Below are positions 29,687 through 37,123 of a stretch of 64,000 nucleotides of DNA, piece by piece. Position 1 is the first letter of the stretch. Every line of letters starts with the position of its first letter. The notes under the pieces were generated by a model. That model made no database searches. It was given only the letters and a program-made list of their open reading frames with translations, and was not told the DNA's origin. Source of the stretch: Rhodopseudomonas infernalis (GTDB taxonomy: Bacteria > Pseudomonadota > Alphaproteobacteria > Rhizobiales > Xanthobacteraceae); contig NZ_JAJNAL010000023.1 of the NCBI RefSeq assembly GCF_022271405.1, positions 1 through 64,000 on the forward strand, given 5' to 3'. A program made the translations under genes and the position numbers.

Positions 29687-31177
29687 ATGGCCCAGACCGC
29701 TGCCGCCCGCAAGTCAGATACCGCAGCCCTGCGTGACCGCCTGAAGGATCCGTCGCTGCTGCGCGAGCAGTGTTATGTCGACGGCGCCTGGACCGGCAGC
29801 GGGTCGATCGTCGTCACCAATCCGGCGACCGGCGGCGAAATCGGCCGGGTGCCCAGTCTCGGCGCCGCCGACGCAACCGCCGCGGTCGAAGCCGCGCAGC
29901 GCGCGTTTCCGGCCTGGGCCAAGCTGACCGCCAAGCAGCGTTCCAACATCCTGCGCAAGTGGTTCGAGCTGATCGTCGCCCATCGCGAGGATTTGGCGCT
30001 GATTCTCACCACCGAACAAGGCAAGCCGCTCGCCGAGGCGCTCGGCGAGGTCGACATCGGCGCCGCCTATATCGAGTTCTTCGCCGAGGAAGCGCGGCGG
30101 GTTTACGGCGAGACCATCCCGACCCAGCGCGCCGACGCGCGGCTGATCGCCATCAAGCAGCCGATCGGCGTGTGCGCCGCGATCACGCCGTGGAACTTCC
30201 CGAACTCGATGATCACCCGCAAGGTGTCGCCGGCCCTGGCGGCAGGCTGCACCGTGGTGCTGAAGCCGGCCGAAGAGACGCCGTTCTCGGCGCTGGCGCT
30301 GGCGGTGCTGGCCGAGAAGGCCGGCCTGCCGAAGGGTGTGTTCAACATCGTCACCGGTGATGCGCCGCCGATCGGCAAGGTGTTCTGCGAGCATCCAGCA
30401 GTGCGCTTCGTCGGCTTCACCGGCTCCACCGAAGTCGGCAAAATCCTGTATCGGCAATCCGCCGGCACGGTGAAGAAGCTCGGCCTCGAACTCGGCGGCA
30501 ACGCGCCGTTCATCGTGTTCGACGATGCCGACATCGACGCCGCGGTCGAAGGCGCCATGGTGTCGAAATATCGCAACATGGGCCAGACCTGCGTGTGCGC
30601 CAATCGCCTGTATGTGCAGGACGGCGTCTACGACGCGTTCGTCGAAAAGCTCGCCGCCAAGGTCAAGGCGATGAAAATTGGCGACGGCACCGAGCAGGGC
30701 GTGACGCAGGGCCCGCTGATCAACGAGGCCGCGGTCGAGAAGACCGAGCGGCACATCGCCGACGCGGTCGCGCACGGCGCCAAGGTGATCACCGGTGGTA
30801 AGCGCTCGGAGCTTGGCGGCACGTTCTTCGAGCCGACCGTGCTGGCCGACGTGCGCACCGACGCGCTGGTGGCGCATGAGGAGACGTTCGGCCCGCTGGC
30901 GCCGGTGTTCCGCTTCAAGGACGAAGCCGAAGTGATCCGGCTCGCCAACAACTCGCCGTTCGGCCTCGCCAGCTACTTCTACGCCCGCGACATCGGCCGC
31001 GTCTGGCGCGTTGCCGAGGCGCTGGAGAGCGGCATGGTCGGCGTCAACTCCGGCCTGATCACCACCGAAGTCGCGCCGTTCGGCGGCGTCAAGGAATCCG
31101 GCCTCGGCCGCGAAGGCTCGCATCACGGCATGGAAGAGTATGTCGAGATCAAGTACGTGATGATGGCGGGGATCTGA
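29687..31177 (+). CDS. gabD: Succinate-semialdehyde dehydrogenase (NAD(P)+)
   Basis: An aldehyde dehydrogenase that most resembles GabD, which oxidises succinic semialdehyde to succinate in GABA breakdown. The 496-residue protein has PWNFPNSMITRKVSPALAAGCTVVLKPAEETPFSAL, VGFTGSTEVGK and LELGGNAPFIVFDDAD with the general-base Glu. The nucleophilic Cys is in NMGQTCVCANR. It ends GLGREGSHHGMEEYVEIKYV, typical of GabD. GGAGG lies about ten bases before the ATG. No transaminase partner is adjacent, so substrate assignment rests on sequence resemblance. Confidence 0.88.
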   Translation: MAQTAAARKSDTAALRDRLKDPSLLREQCYVDGAWTGSGSIVVTNPATGGEIGRVPSLGAADATAAVEAAQRAFPAWAKLTAKQRSNILRKWFELIVAHREDLALILTTEQGKPLAEALGEVDIGAAYIEFFAEEARRVYGETIPTQRADARLIAIKQPIGVCAAITPWNFPNSMITRKVSPALAAGCTVVLKPAEETPFSALALAVLAEKAGLPKGVFNIVTGDAPPIGKVFCEHPAVRFVGFTGSTEVGKILYRQSAGTVKKLGLELGGNAPFIVFDDADIDAAVEGAMVSKYRNMGQTCVCANRLYVQDGVYDAFVEKLAAKVKAMKIGDGTEQGVTQGPLINEAAVEKTERHIADAVAHGAKVITGGKRSELGGTFFEPTVLADVRTDALVAHEETFGPLAPVFRFKDEAEVIRLANNSPFGLASYFYARDIGRVWRVAEALESGMVGVNSGLITTEVAPFGGVKESGLGREGSHHGMEEYVEIKYVMMAGI

Positions 31178-31450
31178 ACTAAGCATTTCGGTCGCCGCGG
31201 CGACACAGCGAAGACGCTCCGCGTCATTGCAAGCGAAGCGAAGCAATCCAGGAAGCCGTGAACGACTGAGCCCCTGGATTGCTTCGTCGCTTAGCTCCTC
31301 CCAATGACGGCGAGGCGCCGGAAGGAAACCTGAGTTCTGCAGTACTGGATCGCCCGCCTGGGCGGGCGATGACGGCAAGCGGTGGGGTTCGCTCGTCGTG
31401 CCATAGCGCTCGAGACGATATGTCGATCAGCCGGGATTGATCAGCCGCTT
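31178..31450. repeat. Intergenic palindromic repeats (two families)
   Basis: At about 31222-31310 an inverted pair of the GCGTCATTGCAAGCGAAGCG type is present. Its arms contain AAGCAATCCAGG and CCTGGATTGCTT. At about 31340-31376 a half-unit of the other family is present (CAGTACTGGATCGCCCGCC then GGGCGGGCGATGACGG). It lies between convergent genes and could terminate both. Confidence 0.75.
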
Positions 31451-32146
31451 TTACTGCCGCAGCATGATCAGCGGGTCGGCGGTATCTGGGCTTCTGCGCC
31501 ATTGCGCGTTGTCGTCGGCTTCGAAACGCCAGGTCTCGCCCGATGGTGCGATCAGGAGGAGGGCGCCGCGTTCCAGTCGCCACATCGTCGGCGCGAAGGA
31601 GGCGACCGGCTGTTCGCAGCGCGGCTTCAGATAGGCTTCGAAATTGTCCGGCGTCGGCGCTTCGTTGTTGGTCAGCGTCAGGCCGCAGATGGCCCGGCCG
31701 TTGCCGCGGACCATCGACCAGTCGCCGATCATCTGGTCCATCGATTTGGCGAGCGAGCGCGCCGCCACCAGGTTCTGCAGGATGTAGACGCCCTCGTTGG
31801 CGCGCAGTCCTTCGAAGATGCCGCTCTCGACTTCGGTCAGGTCGATCACCGCGTCGCCTGCTGCGGTCTCCAGCCGGACGATGTCGAGGCCCTTCACGGT
31901 CCAGGCGACGACGTCCTTGGTGAACGGCAGCGCCGTCGCGCAGCCGGGCTCGAGTTCGAGCTTCATGCCTTGCGCCACGCCCGGCGCCGCATCGGCCTTC
32001 AGCGTCACCACGCAGGTCTTGCTGCGCTCGGTGGTGGACAGCTCCCACTGCCCGATCATGTTGTTCTTCAGCGTCCCGGCGTCCTGCGCCAGTGCCGATC
32101 CCGCCGCGAGCAGCAAACCCAATGCCACACCGAGACGCGCCAACAT
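31451..32146 (-). CDS. Secreted protein with two Inh-like (AprI metalloprotease inhibitor) domains
   Basis: A 231-residue protein with a clear signal peptide (residues 1-20, cleavage after ALA). Two similar halves follow. One starts MIGQWELS at about 30 with cysteines 45 and 69. The second starts MIGDWSMV at about 139 with cysteines 154 and 177. The W near the start and the paired cysteines 23-24 residues apart resemble AprI/Inh protease inhibitors, small beta-barrels of the periplasm. A duplicated form is unusual to me. It begins one base after the stop of the hydroxyacid dehydrogenase gene, so it should be co-translated with that operon. Confidence 0.7.
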   Translation of the reverse strand: MLARLGVALGLLLAAGSALAQDAGTLKNNMIGQWELSTTERSKTCVVTLKADAAPGVAQGMKLELEPGCATALPFTKDVVAWTVKGLDIVRLETAAGDAVIDLTEVESGIFEGLRANEGVYILQNLVAARSLAKSMDQMIGDWSMVRGNGRAICGLTLTNNEAPTPDNFEAYLKPRCEQPVASFAPTMWRLERGALLLIAPSGETWRFEADDNAQWRRSPDTADPLIMLRQ

Positions 32147-32147
32147 G

Positions 32148-33137
32148 TCAGCGGTCCTTGACCGGCGTCTCGGCGATCGGCGTCAGCGGCGGCTTGCCGT
32201 CGAACCATGCCCTGAGGTTGTCGACCACCATCTGATCCATCGCGTTGCGGGTCACCACCGAGGCCGACCCGATATGCGGCAGCAACACCACATTGCCGAG
32301 CGCGCGCAGCTCCTCCGGCACGTTCGGCTCGTCGGCGAATACGTCGAGCCCGGCCGCCAGGATGGTACCGGATTTCAGCGCGGCGATCAGTGCAGTTTCG
32401 TCCACCACCGATCCGCGGGCGACGTTGATCAGCACGCCGCGCGGGCCGAGCGCCTTCAGCACGTCGGCGCTGATCAGCTTGTTGGTGGCGGCGCCGCCGG
32501 GGGTGATCACCACCAGCGTGTCGACCTCCTTGGCCATCGCGATCAGGTCCGGATAGTGCTTGTAGGCGACGCCGGCGGCCGGATTGCGCGAGTGATACAC
32601 CACCGGCACCAGCGAGGCGTCGAGCCGCCGCGCGATCGCCTGGCCGATCCGGCCCATGCCGACGATGCCGACCTTGCGGTCGCGCAGCGAGCCGACGCTG
32701 AGCGGATAGGGCTGGGTCTGCCACAGCCCGGCACGGACGTATTTGTCGGCGCGAATGAATTCGCGCAGCGTCGCGATCAACAGGCCGAGCGCGGTGTCGG
32801 CGACTTCCTCGGTGAGCACGTCGGGCGTGTTGGTGACGACGACGTCGTGCTGCGCCGCCCAGGCGGCGTCGATGTGATCGTAGCCGACGCCGAACGAGGC
32901 GACGATTTCCAGCCTGGGAAAACTCGACAGCACGGCGGCGCTGGTCGGCACCAGGCCGGTGACGGCGACGCCGCGAATTCGCGCGCGCACGTCGTCGGAC
33001 AGGCTGTCGAGATCGGTCTGCTGCTCGCAGCGATGCAGCGCGTAGCCGCTGGGGAAGCCGTCGTCGACCACCGGTTTGCGCGGTCCGTAAATCAACACAT
33101 CGATCGCGTCCGCCGACCCAGTCGTCTCGGCCATCAT
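32148..33137 (-). CDS. D-2-hydroxyacid dehydrogenase (NAD(P)-dependent)
   Basis: The enzyme would interconvert a 2-oxoacid and a D-2-hydroxyacid. The proposed start is the ATG at 33137 behind AAGGGAG, giving 329 residues; a second ATG follows directly at 33134. The Rossmann motif is VGIVGMGRIGQAIARRL at about 150-166. Substrate-binding Arg is in NVARGSVVDETAL and the catalytic His in LLPHIGSASV. It resembles glyoxylate/hydroxypyruvate reductases of the GhrB group. It is 8 bp from the ABC permease upstream and 1 bp from the Inh-like gene downstream. Confidence 0.92.
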   Translation of the reverse strand: MMAETTGSADAIDVLIYGPRKPVVDDGFPSGYALHRCEQQTDLDSLSDDVRARIRGVAVTGLVPTSAAVLSSFPRLEIVASFGVGYDHIDAAWAAQHDVVVTNTPDVLTEEVADTALGLLIATLREFIRADKYVRAGLWQTQPYPLSVGSLRDRKVGIVGMGRIGQAIARRLDASLVPVVYHSRNPAAGVAYKHYPDLIAMAKEVDTLVVITPGGAATNKLISADVLKALGPRGVLINVARGSVVDETALIAALKSGTILAAGLDVFADEPNVPEELRALGNVVLLPHIGSASVVTRNAMDQMVVDNLRAWFDGKPPLTPIAETPVKDR

Positions 33138-33145
33138 GGCTCCCT

Positions 33146-33961
33146 TCACGGTTCCCGTCCCAATGCGCTTTCGTGCCATCGCCGCAACAGCAGATGCGAC
33201 ACCAGCGCGAGCGCTCCGTAAATCACAATGCCCGCCAGCGACAGCAACAGCAAGGCGGCGAACATGCGGGGAATGTTGAGCCGATATCCGGATTCCGCAA
33301 TCCGGTAGGCCAGGCCCGAACCGGCGCCTGCGGAGCCTGCGGCGATCTCCGCCACCACCGCGCCGATCAGCGACAGCCCGCCGGCGATGCGTAGTCCGCC
33401 AAGCATGTAGGGCATCGCCGCAGGCAGCTTCAGCCGGACCAGCGTCTGCAGCTTCGAGGCGCCGTACAGCCGGAACAGCCCCGCAAGATTGCGGTCGACC
33501 GAGTTCAGCCCGAGCGTGGTGTTGGCCAGCACCGGAAAGAACGCCACGATCCAGGCGCACACCACCACGGCGGTCTCCTGCGGCAGATAGATCAGCAGCA
33601 GCGGCGCGATGGCGATCACCGGCGTCACCTGCAACACCACCGCGTAGGGAAACAGCGCGTACTCCACCCAGCGCGACAGGTTGAACAGCAGCGCCAGCGC
33701 GATGCCGCCGATCGCGGCGGCGAGAAAGCCCAGCAGCGTGGTCCACAGCGTCGCCAGCAGCGATTGAAACAACACCGTCCAGTCGGCCCACAGGGTCGAC
33801 ACCACCAGTCCCGGCCCGGGCAGGATGTAGGGCGGAATCTGATTGACCCGAACGACGAGGTCCCAGCCGCCGACCACCGCGGCCAGCACGCCGAGCGGCA
33901 GCAGCACGCGGACCAGCCGCGCCGTGCTCAGCCGCTGAGGTCGCGCTGCGCGGTTGCTCAT
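33146..33961 (-). CDS. ABC transporter permease (SsuC/ThiX-like)
   Basis: A 271-residue inner-membrane permease with about six helices. The EAA-loop-like segment is FRLYGASKLQTLVRLKLPAAMPYMLGGLRI at about 165-195. It belongs to the BPD_transp_1 group used for sulfonates, nitrate, taurine or thiamine-pyrimidine precursors. The start overlaps the ATPase stop by 4 bp (ATGA). With the ATPase and binding protein it forms a complete importer. Confidence 0.92.
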   Translation of the reverse strand: MSNRAARPQRLSTARLVRVLLPLGVLAAVVGGWDLVVRVNQIPPYILPGPGLVVSTLWADWTVLFQSLLATLWTTLLGFLAAAIGGIALALLFNLSRWVEYALFPYAVVLQVTPVIAIAPLLLIYLPQETAVVVCAWIVAFFPVLANTTLGLNSVDRNLAGLFRLYGASKLQTLVRLKLPAAMPYMLGGLRIAGGLSLIGAVVAEIAAGSAGAGSGLAYRIAESGYRLNIPRMFAALLLLSLAGIVIYGALALVSHLLLRRWHESALGREP

Positions 33962-34764
33962 CCGAGCCCCCGTGTGCCGCCGGTCGCGGCCAGCGCGGCC
34001 GAGACGTCACGGCATTGTGCCGCGTAGTCCGCAGAGGTGCGGAACGCCTCGCCGCGCGGCTCCGGCGCATCGATGACGAACTCCGCCGCGATCCGGCCCG
34101 GCCGCGGCGACATCACCACCACGCGCTGCGACAGATACACCGACTCGAACACCGAATGCGTCACGAACAGCACGGTCTTGCCGAGGTCGCGCCACAGCGC
34201 CAACAGATCGTCATTGAGGCGGAAGCGGGTGATCTCGTCGAGCGCCGCGAACGGCTCGTCCATCAGCAGGATGTCCGGATCGGTGACGAGCGCGCGGGCG
34301 AGCGACACCCGCATCTTCATGCCGCCGGAGAGTTCGCGCGGATAGGCGAGGGCGAACTCGGATAGTTCGACCCGCGCCAGCGCCGCCGCGACGCGCTGGG
34401 CGGTTTCGTCGGCCGGCGTGTGCGCAAGCTCGAGCGGCAGCGCCACATTGGCGGCGACGCTGGCCCACGGCATCAGCGTCGGCTCCTGGAACACGAAGCC
34501 GATGGCGGGACCGCCGCGCGGCGGCTTCACCTGGCCGGCGACCTCGATGCTGCCGGAGGAGGGCGTCGCCAGCCCGGCGATCAGCCGCAGCGCCGTCGAC
34601 TTGCCGCAGCCGGACGGCCCCAGCAGCGATACGAATTCGCCGCGGCCGACCGAAAGGTCGATCGGACCGAGCGCCAGCACGCCGCTGTCATACGTCTTGG
34701 TAATCGCGCTCAGCCGGATCGCCGCATCGGCGTCCGTTGGTGCGCGAGGCTGCGGCGCCGCCAC
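33958..34764 (-). CDS. ABC transporter ATP-binding protein
   Basis: The 268-residue ATPase of the importer has Walker A GPSGCGKST at about 53-61, the Q-loop FQEPTLMPW, the signature LSGGMKMRVSLARAL, Walker B DILLMDEPFAALDE and the switch His in VTHSVFESVYLSQR. It resembles SsuB/TauB/NrtD ATPases. The start is a GTG at 34764, four bases after the stop of the binding-protein gene. The Q-loop and H-loop are intact. Confidence 0.93.
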   Translation of the reverse strand: MAAPQPRAPTDADAAIRLSAITKTYDSGVLALGPIDLSVGRGEFVSLLGPSGCGKSTALRLIAGLATPSSGSIEVAGQVKPPRGGPAIGFVFQEPTLMPWASVAANVALPLELAHTPADETAQRVAAALARVELSEFALAYPRELSGGMKMRVSLARALVTDPDILLMDEPFAALDEITRFRLNDDLLALWRDLGKTVLFVTHSVFESVYLSQRVVVMSPRPGRIAAEFVIDAPEPRGEAFRTSADYAAQCRDVSAALAATGGTRGLG

Positions 34765-34768
34765 GGTG

Positions 34769-35893
34769 CTACTTCTTCGGCCGCAGATCGACGCCGACGC
34801 CCTTGTTGGCGAATTGCAGCGTGTAGGCGCGGCGGAAATCGAGGTCGCGCGGCACCACGCCGGCGCGGGTCATCTTGTCGAAGAAGCTGGCGTAGCGCGC
34901 GTCGCTCATGGCGCCGATGCCACCCGTCACCGCGTCGCCGGAATCGACGATGCCGTACTGCTTCATCTTCTCGACCGAATAGGCCAGCATCTCGTCGGTC
35001 ATTTCCGGATTGAGCGATTTGATCATCGCGTTGCCGGCCGAATTGTCGCCGTACAGATAGGTGTACCAGCCGATCATTGAAGCATCGACGAAGCGCTGGA
35101 TCATGTCGGGGTTCTTGTCGATGAGGTCGCGCCGCGTCTCGATCAGCGTCGAGTAGCCGTTGAGACCGTAATCGGCGAGCAGCAGCACGTTCGGCTTGAA
35201 CTTGGCCCGCTGCTCGATCACGAACGGCTCGGAGGTGACGTAGCCCTGCATCGCCGAGTTGCGGTCGATGAGGAACGGCTGCGGGTTCGAGGTGTAGGGC
35301 TTCACCTTGGCTTCGTCGAAGCCGTATTCGGATTTCAGCCACTGGAAGTAGCTGGTGATGCCCTCTTTGGAGACGAACAGCGTCAGCCGCTTCAGATCGT
35401 CGAGCTTCTCGACCTTGGCTTCCGGATGCGTCACGAACACCTGCGGGTCCTTCTGGAACACCGCCGCGATCGCCACCACCGGGACATTGTTGGCGACCGC
35501 GTCGAACGATTGCAGCGTGTTGGCGGTCATGAAGAAATCGAGCTTGCCGGCGAGCAGCAGCGCGCGGTTGTTGACGTTCGGTCCGCCCGGCACGATCGTC
35601 ACGTCGAGCCCGTAGGCCTTGTAGGTGCCGTCCGCCGCCGCCTGGAAGAAACCGCCGTGCTCGCCCTCGGCGACCCAGTTGGTGCCGAACGAGACCTTGT
35701 CGAAACCGCCTTCCGGCACTTTGCGGGACGGCTGCGCCACCGGCGGCGGAGGTTTCTTCGGGGGAGGGGGCGGCGCAGCGGGTTTCTCGGGGGGCTTTTC
35801 GGGCGCCGGCGGCGGGGAGGCGAGCGCCGGCAGCACCAGCGAGGCCGCCACGAGGGCCCCGGTTAACGCTCGCAGCAGGAAGGCGGCCGTCAT
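34769..35893 (-). CDS. ABC transporter substrate-binding protein (NMT1/SsuA-like)
   Basis: A 374-residue secreted binding protein; the ATG at 35893 lies seven bases after CGGAG. The signal peptide is residues 1-26 (VLPALAS). A very proline/lysine-rich linker at about 27-56 may span or anchor near the membrane. The NMT1-like domain follows (VSFGTNWVAEGEHGGFFQAAADGTYKAYGLDV). The ligand is unknown; relatives bind pyrimidine precursors, sulfonates or nitrate. It is the first gene of the five-gene minus-strand unit. Confidence 0.9.
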   Translation of the reverse strand: MTAAFLLRALTGALVAASLVLPALASPPPAPEKPPEKPAAPPPPPKKPPPPVAQPSRKVPEGGFDKVSFGTNWVAEGEHGGFFQAAADGTYKAYGLDVTIVPGGPNVNNRALLLAGKLDFFMTANTLQSFDAVANNVPVVAIAAVFQKDPQVFVTHPEAKVEKLDDLKRLTLFVSKEGITSYFQWLKSEYGFDEAKVKPYTSNPQPFLIDRNSAMQGYVTSEPFVIEQRAKFKPNVLLLADYGLNGYSTLIETRRDLIDKNPDMIQRFVDASMIGWYTYLYGDNSAGNAMIKSLNPEMTDEMLAYSVEKMKQYGIVDSGDAVTGGIGAMSDARYASFFDKMTRAGVVPRDLDFRRAYTLQFANKGVGVDLRPKK

Positions 35894-36021
35894 GGTTGGA
35901 CTCCGTCGTTCGTTTTGCCCCATGATGCAGCGACGAGGCGGCGCGGTTAGGTCCGGTCGAGGATTGATAGCGAAACAATGCGGGCATTTGAACCATTGAT
36001 GCGGACAGCCGCCGCGCGCCG

Positions 36022-36834
36022 ATGACCAGACAGCCGCCGCACGATTGGACCGCGATTGCCTGGCCCGAGATCGAAGCCGCCGACCCGGCGCGCTGGATCG
36101 CGGTGCTGCCGCTCGCCGCCACCGAACAGCACGGCCCGCATTTGCCGCTCGGCACCGATGTGACCATCGCCGAGGCCTATCTGGCGCGTGTCCGCGCGCT
36201 GCTGCCGGCGGAGCTGCCGGTGACCTTCCTGCCGCTGCAGCCGGTCGGGCTGTCGCTGGAGCATCTGGCGTTTCCCGGCACGCTGACGCTCGCCTCCGAC
36301 ACCGTGCTCAAACTATGGACCGAGATCGGCGACAGCGTGGCGCGCGCCGGCGTCCGCAAGCTGGTGATGGTGACCAGCCACGGCGGCAACAGCGCCGCGA
36401 TGGGGCTGGTGGCGCAGGAGCTGCGGGTGCGGCACGGCATGCTGGCGGTGACCACAGGCTGGGCGCGGTTCGGCACGCCCGCCGGCCTTTTCGAAGACGA
36501 CGAGCTGCGCCACGGCATCCATGGCGGCGCGATCGAGACCTCGATCATGCTGGCACACGCGCCGGATCTGGTGCGGACCGAACGCATCGCCGATTTCGTG
36601 CCGACCACGCGCGCGATCGAGCAGGATTTTCGCGTGTTGTCGGCGCAGCGGCCGGCGCCGTTCGCCTGGGCCGCGCAGGACCTGCATCCGAGCGGCGCGA
36701 TCGGCGATGCCGGCGCCGCCTCCGCCGACAAGGGCCGGCAGCTGCTCGACCACGGCGCCCGCGCGTTCTGCGACCTGCTGGCCGACGTCGACCGCTTCGA
36801 TCTCGCAGCGCTCGGCACCACGCCGCGCGCCTGA
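36022..36834 (+). CDS. Creatininase-family amidohydrolase
   Basis: A 270-residue member of the creatininase family, metal-dependent hydrolases that open cyclic amides or cleave peptide-like bonds. Metal-binding motifs are ATEQHGPHLPLGTD at about 36-49, TSHGGNSAA at about 118-126 and HGIHGGAIETS at about 160-170. The start ATG at 36022 is 128 bp from the divergent ABC transporter start. Divergence suggests shared regulation, so the transported compound may be its substrate. That link is inference. Confidence 0.9.
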   Translation: MTRQPPHDWTAIAWPEIEAADPARWIAVLPLAATEQHGPHLPLGTDVTIAEAYLARVRALLPAELPVTFLPLQPVGLSLEHLAFPGTLTLASDTVLKLWTEIGDSVARAGVRKLVMVTSHGGNSAAMGLVAQELRVRHGMLAVTTGWARFGTPAGLFEDDELRHGIHGGAIETSIMLAHAPDLVRTERIADFVPTTRAIEQDFRVLSAQRPAPFAWAAQDLHPSGAIGDAGAASADKGRQLLDHGARAFCDLLADVDRFDLAALGTTPRA

Positions 36835-37123
36835 AGTCGCCCGCACGGTGTCGCGGCTCGTGGCCGCAATGACACGCCCGGCGACGAGCTGCACAGCCCT
36901 TACTACATCAGGGCGCCGCGTGCTTGTGCGGCCGAACTATTCCAGAGTACTGGATCGCGGCGCATGGAGCTCAGCTTCCGGCCGCTGGCCGGGTTGCTGT
37001 GCTCCCATGTCAAATCAGTGACAACGACCTCGACTATCGTCAGCTTGCGAGCCTCTTGCACGTACAACTAATCGATGCATCGGCCCGGTGTCGCTCGTCG
37101 TACTCTACAAGTCAGGTCATTCG
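36835..37123 (+). other. Gap upstream of the porin gene
   Basis: No gene is seen. The stretch contains a degenerate piece of the palindromic family (AGAGTACTGGATCGCGGC at about 36945) without its partner arm. The region 37045-37123 is presumably the porin promoter and leader. No strong ribosome-binding sequence is visible before the chosen start. Confidence 0.4.

Noticed and set aside
32148-34070. 640-codon frame joining permease region and hydroxyacid dehydrogenase
   Set aside because: The part upstream of 33137 is a shadow frame of the permease gene; there is no fusion protein.
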